Assembly (NCBI GenBank): GCA_963734125.1
Contig: CAVTGB010000063.1
Coordinates: 7,001 to 71,000 of the forward strand
DNA: 64,000 nt
Direction: 5' to 3'
Source of the DNA: DATARH01 sp963734125
GTDB taxonomy: Bacteria > Pseudomonadota > Alphaproteobacteria > ATCC43930 > CGMCC-115725
The position numbers and the translations under genes are program-made. The notes beneath the pieces are model-generated. The model did not search any database. It was not told where the DNA came from and was given only the letters and a program-made list of their open reading frames with translations. Within the stretch, counting starts at the first letter, position 1. Each line of letters opens with the position of its first letter. Positions 8,909 to 16,742 of the stretch are shown here, piece after piece.

Positions 8909-10068
8909 GCGCTTCGGAGAAGGCGCCAGCCCCGACCCCGGCGGCGGCTCTCGCGGCGGCGCGGCGGATCGTCTTGAAGATCGGCTCAGCATTACTGGTC
9001 GCCGATGGCGGCGAGATCCGACGCGCCTGGCTCGACGCGCTGGTTGACGATGTCGCGCGCTGCCGCCTGCGCGGCCAGGAGGTGATCATCGTCTCCTCCG
9101 GGGCGATCGCGGTCGGGCGCCGCCATCTGGGCTTGCGCGCGCGGACGCTGCGCCTCGAAGAACAGCAGGCCGCTGCCGCGACTGGACAGATCCGCCTCGC
9201 TCATGCCTATCAGGAGGCCTTGGCGCGGCATAAGATCACCGTCGCGCAGATCCTGCTGACCCCGGAGGACACCGAGGAGCGCCGCCGCCATCTGAACGCG
9301 CGCGCGACCTTCGCCCAATTGCTCGCGCTCGGCGCGGTGCCGGTGGTCAACGAGAACGACACCGTAGCCACCGCTGAGATCCGCTTTGGCGATAACGATC
9401 GCCTGGCCGCCCGCGTCGCGCAAATGACCAGCGCCGACATGCTGGTGCTGCTCTCGGACATCGACGGTCTCTATACCGCCGACCCGCGCGCGGATGCGGC
9501 GGCGCAGCACATCCCTCTAGCGCGCGAGATCGGGCCCGAAATCGAGGCGATGGCCGGCGCGGCGCCGCCCGGGCACAGCTCCGGCGGGATGGTCACCAAG
9601 CTGGCGGCGGCACGCATCGCACTCAACGCCGGCTGCCATATGCTGATCGCCGAGGGTGACGGGGGTGGCGCCCACGGGCCGCTGACGGCGATCGAGGCCG
9701 GCGCCCGGGCCACCCTGTTTTTGCCGGGCGGCGAACCGCGCTCGGCGCGCAAGGCCTGGATCGCCGCCGCGGTCAACCCGGCCGGGGCGCTCATCGTCGA
9801 TGATGGCGCAGCGCGGGCGTTGCGCGGCGGCAAGAGCCTGCTGCCCGCCGGGATCATCGCGGTCGAGGGCGCCTTCGAACGCGGCGATTGCGTGATCGTG
9901 CGCACCCGTGCCGGGGGCGAAGCGGGGCGCGGCCTCTCGGCCTATGCGAGCGCCGATATCCGGCTCATCGCCGGACACAAGAGCGGTGAAATTGCAACAA
10001 TTCTAGGCTACCGTGGGCGCGACGAGATCATTCACCGCGACGATCTGGTGGTGACCGAACGACGATGA
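8905..10068 (+). CDS. proB: Glutamate 5-kinase
   Basis: 387 residues. The amino-acid-kinase domain begins RRIVLKIGSALLVADGG and contains IIVSSGAIAVGRRHLGL, the ATP/substrate region VVNENDTVATAEIRFGDNDR and the SSGGMVTKLAAARIA segment. A C-terminal PUA domain (about residues 285-375, ending GHKSGEIATILGYRGRDEI) is present. It catalyses the first, proline-inhibited step of proline synthesis, making gamma-glutamyl phosphate. The start overlaps obgE and the stop overlaps proA, both as ATGA, so the three genes are translationally coupled. Confidence 0.97.
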   Translation: MSASEKAPAPTPAAALAAARRIVLKIGSALLVADGGEIRRAWLDALVDDVARCRLRGQEVIIVSSGAIAVGRRHLGLRARTLRLEEQQAAAATGQIRLAHAYQEALARHKITVAQILLTPEDTEERRRHLNARATFAQLLALGAVPVVNENDTVATAEIRFGDNDRLAARVAQMTSADMLVLLSDIDGLYTADPRADAAAQHIPLAREIGPEIEAMAGAAPPGHSSGGMVTKLAAARIALNAGCHMLIAEGDGGGAHGPLTAIEAGARATLFLPGGEPRSARKAWIAAAVNPAGALIVDDGAARALRGGKSLLPAGIIAVEGAFERGDCVIVRTRAGGEAGRGLSAYASADIRLIAGHKSGEIATILGYRGRDEIIHRDDLVVTERR

Positions 10069-11354
10069 GCGAAACCCTGACCCGGACTAACGCCGAGACC
10101 GATCTTGCCGCGACGATGGCCGGGATCGGGCGCCGCGCCCACGATGCCGCGGAGGCGCTGGCGCTCGCTTCGGGCCAGGCACGGGCGAGCGGGCTTCGGG
10201 CCGCCGCCGCTGCGGTCCGCTCGCAAGCCAATCAAATTCTCGAGGCCAATGCCCGGGACATCGCCGAGGCCGCAGGCGCCGGGATCCGCGGCGCGCTCGT
10301 CGATCGCCTCGCGCTCGACCCGAAACGGCTCGAAGCTGTCGCACGTGGCCTTGAGAGCATCGCCGCATTGCCCGACCCCGTTGGCCGGGTGCTGGCGGAC
10401 TGGACCCGGCCCAACGGGCTCAAGATCTCGCGGGTCAGCGTGCCGCTCGGGGTCATCGGCATCATCTACGAGAGCCGCCCCAACGTCACCGCGGACGCCG
10501 GCGGGATCGCGCTCAAATCGGGCAACGCCGCGATCCTGCGCGGCGGCTCGGAGAGCTTTCATTCCTCGCGCGCGCTGGTCGCCGCGCTGCGCCAGGGGTT
10601 AGCGGCGGCCGACTTGCCGGAAGATGCGATCCAGCTGGTGCCGACCCGCGATCGGGACGCGGTCGGCATGATGCTGAAGATGAGCGGGGTCATCGACGTC
10701 ATCGTGCCGCGCGGCGGCGCGTCCCTGATCGAGCGGGTCCAGCGGGAGAGCCGCATTCCGGTCATCGCCCATCTCGAGGGGCTGTGCCACACCTATATTC
10801 ACCGCGCCGCCGATCCCGCCAAGGCCCGCGCGATCGTGCTCAACGCCAAGATGCGCCGCGTGTCGATCTGTGGCGCGACCGAAACGCTGCTGGTCGATCG
10901 CGCGGTTGCCGCGACGATGCTGCCGCCGATCCTCGCCGATCTGCGGGCCGCCGGGTGCGAGGTGCGCGGCGACCCCGAAACCCTGGCGATCGCGCCCGAA
11001 GCGATCGCGGCGACCGAGGAAGATTGGCGCACCGAATATCTCGACGCCATCCTTGCCGTGCGAGTGGTCGACGGGGTGGCCCAGGCGATCGAGCACATCA
11101 ACCGCTACGGCTCGCACCACACCGACGCGATCGTCACCGAGGACGAGGCGACCGCGGAGCGGTTTCTGCGCGAGGTCGACAGCGCGATCGTCCTGGTCAA
11201 CGCCTCGACCCAATTCGCCGATGGGGGCGAATTCGGGATGGGCGCCGAGATCGGCATCTCGACCCAGCGCCTGCCGCCGCGCGGCCCGGTCGGTGCGGCC
11301 GAACTGACCACCTACAAATACCTCGTCCGCGGCAGCGGCCAGGTGAGGCCCTGA
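10065..11354 (+). CDS. proA: Gamma-glutamyl phosphate reductase
   Basis: 429 residues of the aldehyde-dehydrogenase superfamily. Recognisable blocks are PLGVIGIIYESRPNVTADAG, LKSGNAAILRGGSES, the catalytic-cysteine region VSICGATETLLVD near residue 270 and the C-terminal RFADGGEFGMGAEIGIST-like block (seen as FADGGEFGMGAEIGISTQRL). It reduces the ProB product with NADPH to glutamate semialdehyde. The stop is followed within 25 bases by a long palindromic repeat. Confidence 0.97.
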   Translation: MSETLTRTNAETDLAATMAGIGRRAHDAAEALALASGQARASGLRAAAAAVRSQANQILEANARDIAEAAGAGIRGALVDRLALDPKRLEAVARGLESIAALPDPVGRVLADWTRPNGLKISRVSVPLGVIGIIYESRPNVTADAGGIALKSGNAAILRGGSESFHSSRALVAALRQGLAAADLPEDAIQLVPTRDRDAVGMMLKMSGVIDVIVPRGGASLIERVQRESRIPVIAHLEGLCHTYIHRAADPAKARAIVLNAKMRRVSICGATETLLVDRAVAATMLPPILADLRAAGCEVRGDPETLAIAPEAIAATEEDWRTEYLDAILAVRVVDGVAQAIEHINRYGSHHTDAIVTEDEATAERFLREVDSAIVLVNASTQFADGGEFGMGAEIGISTQRLPPRGPVGAAELTTYKYLVRGSGQVRP

Positions 11355-11374
11355 AGAACACTCGCCCCAACAAA

Positions 11375-11503
11375 GCCCCTCTCCCGCATCGCGGGAGAGG
11401 GAGGGACCCGTCGCGAAGCGATGTGAGGGTGAGGGTCGACGGTGCCAACCCACCCGTTCAAAAGGTGCCCCCTCACCCCAATCCTCTCCCCCGGGGGAGA
11501 GGG
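11375..11503. repeat. Composite palindromic intergenic repeat, copy 1
   Basis: The element starts with CCCCTCTCCCGC, then GCGGGAGAGGG (hairpin), a GTGAGGGTGAGGG motif, a variable centre, CCCCTCACCCCAATC and CTCTCCCCCGGGGGAGAGGG (second hairpin). The same composite occurs in the opposite orientation at 62714-62829. It fills nearly the whole gap between proA and nadD. Its right end supplies the only Shine-Dalgarno-like sequence (GGAG at 11502-11505) for nadD. Confidence 0.85.
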
Positions 11504-11518
11504 AGTTCATATGGGGCC

Positions 11519-12523
11519 TTGGCCCGCCGCCGCATCGGTCTCCTCGGCGGCTCGTTCAACCCGGCGCACGGCGGCCATCTGCACATCAGCCGGCTGGCGC
11601 TGACCCGGCTTGACCTTGACGAAGTGTGGTGGCTGGTCTCGCCGCAAAACCCGTTGAAACCGGTTGCGGGCATGGCCCCGTTCGCCGAGCGCCTGGCAAC
11701 GGCCGCTGAGGTCGCAGTCGCCGACCGGCGCATCCGGGTCATCGACATCGAGGCCGGGCTCGGTTCAACCTACACCGCCGACACGCTGAAAGTACTGCGC
11801 CGGCGCTATCCGCGCGCCGGCTTTGTCTGGCTGATGGGTGACGACAACCTCGCCCAGATACCCCATTGGAAGCGGTGGCAGGAGATCTTCCACGCCGTTC
11901 CGATCGCCGTTTTTAATCGCCCCGGCACCATGTTGACCGCGCTCGCGGGAATTGCCGCGCACCGCTTTGCCCGGGCGCGCGTGCCGGTTCTGGCGGCGCG
12001 CCATCTGGCGTTGATGCCGCCGCCCGCCTGGGTGTTCTTCCACACCAGGCTCGACCCGCGCTCGGCCACCCGGATCAGGGCCGAGCGATCGCTGCCACCC
12101 AGGAAGGAGAACAGACCCAACGTGACCGCTGAAGCCATCGCCATCCCCATGCCGGCGGCCCGCCGCCGGAACGCGCTCGCCGCGCCGGAGCTCCTCCGTC
12201 GCATCCTCGACAGTCTCGAAGACGGCAAGGCCGAGGGAATCGTAACGATCGACCTCGCCGGCAAGACGACGATCGCGGACTACATGGTGGTCGCCTCGGG
12301 CCGCTCGACCCGGCAGGTGGTCTCGCTCAGCGATCACCTCGAGCAAAACCTCCCCGGCCGCGTCGCGATCGAAGGGAAGGCCCAGGGTGATTGGGTGCTG
12401 ATCGACGCGGGCGACGTTATCGTCCACATTTTTCGACCGGAAATCCGCGCCTATTACAATCTGGAAAAGATGTGGGGGGAGGCGCTGCCCGAGGCGGAGA
12501 CCGGGGCCGAGGCCGCCCGCTGA
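11519..12523 (+). CDS. nadD: Nicotinate-nucleotide adenylyltransferase, frame continuous with RsfS
   Basis: NadD occupies about residues 1-195. It opens RIGLLGGSFNPAHGGHLHIS with the HxGH nucleotidyltransferase motif, has WWLVSPQNPLK and the FVWLMGDDNLAQIPHWKRW block, and ends near the usual SATRIRA. The enzyme makes deamido-NAD from nicotinate mononucleotide. No ATG is in frame; a TTG at 11519 right after the repeat is the best start. No stop follows NadD: the frame runs straight into RsfS to 12523, giving a possible 334-residue fusion. An internal RsfS start with a good RBS suggests separate RsfS is also made. Confidence 0.85.
   Translation: MARRRIGLLGGSFNPAHGGHLHISRLALTRLDLDEVWWLVSPQNPLKPVAGMAPFAERLATAAEVAVADRRIRVIDIEAGLGSTYTADTLKVLRRRYPRAGFVWLMGDDNLAQIPHWKRWQEIFHAVPIAVFNRPGTMLTALAGIAAHRFARARVPVLAARHLALMPPPAWVFFHTRLDPRSATRIRAERSLPPRKENRPNVTAEAIAIPMPAARRRNALAAPELLRRILDSLEDGKAEGIVTIDLAGKTTIADYMVVASGRSTRQVVSLSDHLEQNLPGRVAIEGKAQGDWVLIDAGDVIVHIFRPEIRAYYNLEKMWGEALPEAETGAEAAR
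12122..12523 (+). CDS. rsfS: Ribosomal silencing factor RsfS
   Basis: From the GTG at 12122, preceded by AGGAAGGAG at 12101-12109, this gives 133 residues. The DUF143/RsfS core is clear: LRRILDSLEDGKAEGIVTID, then IADYMVVASGRSTRQVVSLS, and the C-terminal GDWVLIDAGDVIVHIF and RAYYNLEKMWG. RsfS binds L14 and blocks subunit joining in starvation. The N-terminal approximately 25 residues are not conserved, as expected for a linker. It shares its reading frame with nadD with no intervening stop. Confidence 0.92.
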   Translation: MTAEAIAIPMPAARRRNALAAPELLRRILDSLEDGKAEGIVTIDLAGKTTIADYMVVASGRSTRQVVSLSDHLEQNLPGRVAIEGKAQGDWVLIDAGDVIVHIFRPEIRAYYNLEKMWGEALPEAETGAEAAR

Positions 12524-12536
12524 CAGGCGCACTACA

Positions 12537-12995
12537 ATTCGTCTCTACCTCCTCGCCATCGGCCGGCTGCGGCGCGGGCCGCTCCACGATGTGCAGTCGC
12601 TTTATGCCGGGCGCCTTGCGCCGCCGGTGACGATCATCGAGCTGGAGGAAAAGCGCCCTCTGCCGCCCGCCGCGCTGAAGCTGCGCGAAGCCGAGCTGAT
12701 CCTCGCCGCCCGGCCCGCCGGCGCCCGGCTCGTCGCGCTCGACCGGACGGGCGCTGCCTGGACCAGCCGCGATTTCGCCGACCGGCTTGCCGCCTGGCGC
12801 GACGGCGGCACCGCTGCAATCGCCTTCGCGATCGGCGGCGCCGAAGGGCTCGCGACCGCGGTCGTCGAGAGCGCCGATGCGGTCATGTCGCTGGGGAAGA
12901 TGACCTGGCCCCACCTCTTTGTACGCAGCATGCTCCTGGAGCAGCTCTACCGGGCCCAGCAGATCCACGCCGGGCACCCCTATCATCGCGATTGA
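12537..12995 (+). CDS. rlmH: 23S rRNA (pseudouridine1915-N3)-methyltransferase RlmH
   Basis: A SPOUT methyltransferase of about 152 residues. Conserved segments are AIGRLRRGPLHDVQSLYAGR, the VEEKRP-like LEEKRPLP, the SAM-knot glycine loop AFAIGGAEGL and the C-terminal LEQLYRAQQIHAGHPYHR. Homology begins at RLYLLAIGRLR, but there is no ATG, GTG or TTG there: the first codon is ATT at 12537. The first standard start in frame, GTG at 12591, would delete beta strand 1. I therefore place the start at ATT. It lies 13 bases after the rsfS stop, as in many genomes. Confidence 0.85.
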   Translation: MRLYLLAIGRLRRGPLHDVQSLYAGRLAPPVTIIELEEKRPLPPAALKLREAELILAARPAGARLVALDRTGAAWTSRDFADRLAAWRDGGTAAIAFAIGGAEGLATAVVESADAVMSLGKMTWPHLFVRSMLLEQLYRAQQIHAGHPYHRD

Positions 12996-13000
12996 TGCAG

Positions 13001-14206
13001 CTACGAGCGCCGCAGCAGGCGCGCGTCGGGCGGCACCGGATCGTCGGGCAGCTGGGATTCGCGGTGACGCGCCAGCGCTTCGTCGATCAGCCCTGACAGG
13101 AGCGCGGTGAAGCGAATCGGCGGCTCGGCCGCTTCCCACAGGAAATAGGCGAACGAGCCCGGGCACGGGTTGACCTCGTTGAGCCAGGTCTCGCCGGTCT
13201 CCTCGTTGCAGTAGAAATCGACGCGCGGCGCGCCGGTTCCGTCCACTGCTTCGAAAGCCAAACTCGCCCAGCGCCGCAGATTGGCCGCGAGCCCGGCAGG
13301 AAGATCGGGGTTGATGTCACGGGTTAAGGACAGCATCCCCTGGCTGTTCCCGGAATCGCCTTTGATGCCGCTCTTTCCGTCGCCGCCCGAGAGGTATTTC
13401 TGGCGGAAGTCCAAGAGTTCGTCCGCTCGTTTCGGCTGTTCGATCGCCGAGGTACGCACCGTCCCGCCGACCCGCATGACCGCGAGATTGTACTCGACCA
13501 GATTGGGGACGAAAGGCTCGATGATCGCCTGGCGGTCGAGCCGGAAGATCGCCGGCAGCAAGGCCCGCACCTCCTCCACATCCTCGGCCTTGCCGACCCC
13601 GATGCTGCTGCCGAGATGCGCAGGCTTCACGATGCAAGGGAAGCCGATAGCGCCGATCAGCGCCCGGACCGCATCGGTGGAAGGCAATCCGGTGGGGCCG
13701 CGAGTCACCACCACATAAGGCAGGAGCGGGATGTCGAGGCCGCGCAGCAGGCGCTTGGTCGCGGCCTTGTCCATGAAAACTGCAGACGCCAGCGTGCGCA
13801 TGCCGGTATAGGGCAGGTTGGCGGTCTCGAAGAGGCCCTGCATCTGCCCGTCCTCGCCGCCCAGGCCATGAAACGCCAGGAGGGCGACATCGAATTGCGT
13901 CGCCGCGGGCCGGCTGAAAAACCCGGTGCGCTTTGGCACGAGGATGCCGCGACCGGGTTCGCCGAGCGCCAGGCTCACCTCGGTCAATTCGCCGGCGATA
14001 CGCGAATCGGGAAGGTAGTTGCGGCGCTCGGCCAGCGCCTCGCCGACAAACCACGCGCCGCGCGGATTGACGTAGACCGGAAACGCGACAAAGCGCTCCT
14101 GGTCGATTGCTTTCAGCGCCTGCAGCCCGGTGATCACGCTGACGTCATGCTCGGGCGAGCGCCCGCCGAGGAAAACCGCAACACGGGTTTCATTCCCCTT
14201 CGCCAT
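13001..14206 (-). CDS. D-alanine--D-alanine ligase-like ATP-grasp protein
   Basis: 401 residues from ATG at 14206. The N-terminus RVAVFLGGRSPEHDVSVITG is the Ddl substrate-binding loop. The middle has FHGLGGEDGQMQGLFE, PYTGMRTLASAVFMDKAATK and the ATP-grasp strand FPCIVKPAHLGSSIGVGKAE. The end has RVDFYCNEETGETWLNEVNP and PGS, the Mg/ATP and D-Ala contacts. It is longer than housekeeping Ddl (about 300-310 residues) because of an insertion around residues 255-290 (FRQKYLSGGDGKSGIKGDSG). It is not in a mur/fts cluster but diverges from a membrane Mur ligase, so it may ligate a different small substrate. Confidence 0.85.
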   Translation of the reverse strand: MAKGNETRVAVFLGGRSPEHDVSVITGLQALKAIDQERFVAFPVYVNPRGAWFVGEALAERRNYLPDSRIAGELTEVSLALGEPGRGILVPKRTGFFSRPAATQFDVALLAFHGLGGEDGQMQGLFETANLPYTGMRTLASAVFMDKAATKRLLRGLDIPLLPYVVVTRGPTGLPSTDAVRALIGAIGFPCIVKPAHLGSSIGVGKAEDVEEVRALLPAIFRLDRQAIIEPFVPNLVEYNLAVMRVGGTVRTSAIEQPKRADELLDFRQKYLSGGDGKSGIKGDSGNSQGMLSLTRDINPDLPAGLAANLRRWASLAFEAVDGTGAPRVDFYCNEETGETWLNEVNPCPGSFAYFLWEAAEPPIRFTALLSGLIDEALARHRESQLPDDPVPPDARLLRRS

Positions 14207-14356
14207 CCTGTACCCCAATCGTGGAACCCGTCTGCCAGGCTATGCACCTGATCGAAAGCTACCCTCCACGCCGCGACCGGTACAATCGCGCCGACATTAC
14301 GGCGGGGGAGCGGCCCGGATGGCCGGAACAAGCCCGGCGATGACCGGGGGTGCGAC

Positions 14357-15139
14357 GTGAAGTACGAGGTCGTGCACGCCCGCGGCGCCGAGCTTGCAGT
14401 GTTTCACCTCGACGGCGATTCGCCGATCGGGACGGTGGAGCTGATCTGGGCGCACGGCTGGGGCCAATCGCACGCGGCGCTCTTGCCGCTGGCACAAGCG
14501 ATGCGGCGCGCGGCGCGGTCGACCCTCGTCGATCTTCCCGGCTTCGGCGCTTCGCCCCTGCCGCCCTCCCCCTGGAGCACGGCGGATTACGCCGATGCGA
14601 TCGCGGAATGGCTCGGCGGCCTTGCCCCAGCGCCGCGCATCTGGGTCGCCCATTCGTTCGGCTGCCGGGTCGGGCTGCAAGTCGCCGCACGCCACCCCGC
14701 GACGCTCGCCGGCCTCTTCCTGATAGCCGCGGCCGGTCTGCCGCCGCAGCGCACGCCAGGTGCGTGGCTGCGGGTGATGGCGCGGCGCTGGGTGTTTCGG
14801 CTGGCGCGGCAAGTCACCCCCGAGGGGCCGGCGCGCGACCGGCTGCGCGCCCGCTTTGGCAGCGCCGATTACCGGGCGGCCGGGGAATTGCGGTCGATCC
14901 TGGTCAAGGCGGTCAGCGAGGACCTCACTGCGGTCGCCCGTGCGGTCCACCTTCCGGCGGTGCTGGTCTATGGCGATCGGGACACAGAGACCCCGCCCGA
15001 ACTCGGGGCTCGCCTCAATCGGCTGATGCCGCAGGCGCGGCTCGTCGTACTGCACGGCTTCGACCACTGGAATGTCTTGACCGAGGGACGCCATCAGATC
15101 ATCCAGCGCCTCGGTGAACTAATGGAGCAAATAAGGTGA
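14357..15139 (+). CDS. Alpha/beta hydrolase coupled to a membrane Mur ligase
   Basis: 260 residues starting at GTG (14357). The fold shows an oxyanion strand IWAHGWGQSH, the nucleophile elbow IWVAHSFGCRVGL (Ser near residue 99), the acid strand LVYGDRDTETP and the catalytic His in HGFDHWNVL. It is of the pimeloyl-ester/lipase-like branch. It has no signal peptide. The stop overlaps the start of the next gene (GTGA), so the two are translated together. The substrate is unknown; context suggests a peptidoglycan-precursor-like or amide-linked product. Confidence 0.8.
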   Translation: MKYEVVHARGAELAVFHLDGDSPIGTVELIWAHGWGQSHAALLPLAQAMRRAARSTLVDLPGFGASPLPPSPWSTADYADAIAEWLGGLAPAPRIWVAHSFGCRVGLQVAARHPATLAGLFLIAAAGLPPQRTPGAWLRVMARRWVFRLARQVTPEGPARDRLRARFGSADYRAAGELRSILVKAVSEDLTAVARAVHLPAVLVYGDRDTETPPELGARLNRLMPQARLVVLHGFDHWNVLTEGRHQIIQRLGELMEQIR

Positions 15140-16722
15140 GCGCGCTCCCGGCGCTATTCGGTTTCCTCGTTTTCGCGGCGCGCCGGCTGCTCGTCTATCT
15201 GCACCTTTTTCAGCAGGAGGAATATGACGGGAGACGCTTTCTTGCCTGGGTAATCGACAATCGGGCCTGGGATCGCCGGCTGGCCTTGACGCTCGCGGCA
15301 ATCTTCGCGACGCAATTGATCTTCCGGGGCACGTCGCCCTGGATCTTCGCGGCGCTCGCCGGGGCGGCCGCTCTCGGCGTCGCGGCCTTTGAACGCGATC
15401 CGCGCAGAAACGCGAAAAAGCCGCTGGCGATGACGGCGCGCGCCCGGCGCATCTATGCAACAGCGCTGGCGCTGGTGGCGGTCATCGGTGTGGTTGCCGC
15501 GCTGTCGAGCGACTTGGTCCTCGTCTGGATCGTCGCGGTGCAGCTCATACCGATCGCGCTGATTGGGGCGAATTTGCTGCTCGCGCCACTGGAAGCTCGG
15601 GTGCAGGCCCGCTATTGGCGCGAGGCGCGTGCGGCGTTGCAGCGGGTCGATCCGATCGTCATCGCGGTTACCGGCTCCTATGGCAAGACCTCGGTCAAGC
15701 ACATCCTCGGGCACGTGCTCGAAACCGCCGGCCCGACGCTGATCACGCCGGGCAGCGTCAACACGGCGATGGGGATCGCGCGGGTGATCCGCGAACGCCT
15801 CGGGGCGCATCACCGCTATTTCGTCGTCGAGATGGGGGCCTACGGCATCGGCTCGATCGCGCGCCTGTGTGCGCTGACCCCGCCCAAGCTCGGTATCATC
15901 AGTGCGATCGGCAAGGCCCATTACGAGCGCTTCAAATCATTGGACGCGGTGGCCCGCGCCAAGTTCGAACTCGCCGAGGCGGTGCGGGAAAATGGCGGCA
16001 CGGTTGTCGTCGCCGCGGACGTCATGGAGTTTGCCGGGCCGCGGGCGTTTGTCGAAAGTCATCGCGACCAGGTGGTGACCGTCGGCGCCGATGGCACGGC
16101 GGACCTGACCATTCGATCGCTGCGCCAGGAAGTGGACGGGATCCGCGCCTCTATAACGTGGCGCGGCCAGGGGTACGAGCTCTTCGCCCCGCTGTTCGGC
16201 CTGCACCAGGGAGGAAACATCGCGCTCGCCTTCGCCGCCGCCTGCACGTTGGGGCTGGCGCCGGAGGACGTCGTCGCCAGCCTCAGGACGACGCCGCAGA
16301 TCGCCCATCGCCTGGAGGTCAAGCGACAGCAGGGCGGCGCGATCGTGATCGACGATGCGTACAATTCGAACCCGGTCGGCTTTACTTCGGCGCTGGCGTT
16401 GCTCGACACGCTGCGCCAGCCGGGGGGGCGCCGCATCCTCGTCACCCCCGGCATGGCCGAGCTCGGCACCGAGCATCAGAGCGAGCATAGGCGGATCGGC
16501 CGGCTCGCTGCGGCCCATGTCGATGTGCTCCTCGCCGTTGCCCCCCACCGCGTAGCGCCGCTCGCCCGAGCCTTCGCCGAGGCCGCGCCGGATCGCGAGA
16601 TCGTATCGTGTCCGAGTTTTGCCGACGCCCAAGGCTGGCTCGACCGCAATCTCGCCGGGCCCGACATCGTGCTGATCGAGAACGACCTGCCGGACCTGTA
16701 CGAGCGCCCGCTGCGACTGTAA
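15136..16722 (+). CDS. Membrane-anchored Mur ligase family protein (MurF-like)
   Basis: 528 residues. About 150 N-terminal residues hold four hydrophobic segments (for example LALTLAAIFATQLIFRG, PWIFAALAGAAALGVAAF, ATALALVAVIGVVAAL, LVLVWIVAVQLIPIALIG). A complete Mur ligase follows: P-loop VTGSYGKTSVKHILG near residue 178, TPGSVNTAMGIARVIRE, VEMGAYGIGSIARL, ISAIGKAHYERFKSLDAVAR, the carbamyl-Lys/Mg region, and VIDDAYNSNPVGFTSAL typical of MurF. MurF adds D-Ala-D-Ala to UDP-MurNAc-tripeptide; it is soluble and has no such anchor. With the divergent Ddl-like gene this looks like a paralogous ligation pathway at the membrane. Confidence 0.88.
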   Translation: MSALPALFGFLVFAARRLLVYLHLFQQEEYDGRRFLAWVIDNRAWDRRLALTLAAIFATQLIFRGTSPWIFAALAGAAALGVAAFERDPRRNAKKPLAMTARARRIYATALALVAVIGVVAALSSDLVLVWIVAVQLIPIALIGANLLLAPLEARVQARYWREARAALQRVDPIVIAVTGSYGKTSVKHILGHVLETAGPTLITPGSVNTAMGIARVIRERLGAHHRYFVVEMGAYGIGSIARLCALTPPKLGIISAIGKAHYERFKSLDAVARAKFELAEAVRENGGTVVVAADVMEFAGPRAFVESHRDQVVTVGADGTADLTIRSLRQEVDGIRASITWRGQGYELFAPLFGLHQGGNIALAFAAACTLGLAPEDVVASLRTTPQIAHRLEVKRQQGGAIVIDDAYNSNPVGFTSALALLDTLRQPGGRRILVTPGMAELGTEHQSEHRRIGRLAAAHVDVLLAVAPHRVAPLARAFAEAAPDREIVSCPSFADAQGWLDRNLAGPDIVLIENDLPDLYERPLRL

Positions 16723-16742
16723 GTCGGTCGGCTCGCCGACAA

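Noticed and set aside
10784..11518. Long open frame upstream of nadD in the same frame
   Set aside because: It lies inside proA in another frame and through the repeat; the translation is Arg-rich with no family features. Only the part from 11519 is real.
12591..12995. GTG 12591 as the rlmH start
   Set aside because: It would remove the conserved first strand (LYLLAIGRL), so the upstream ATT was preferred.
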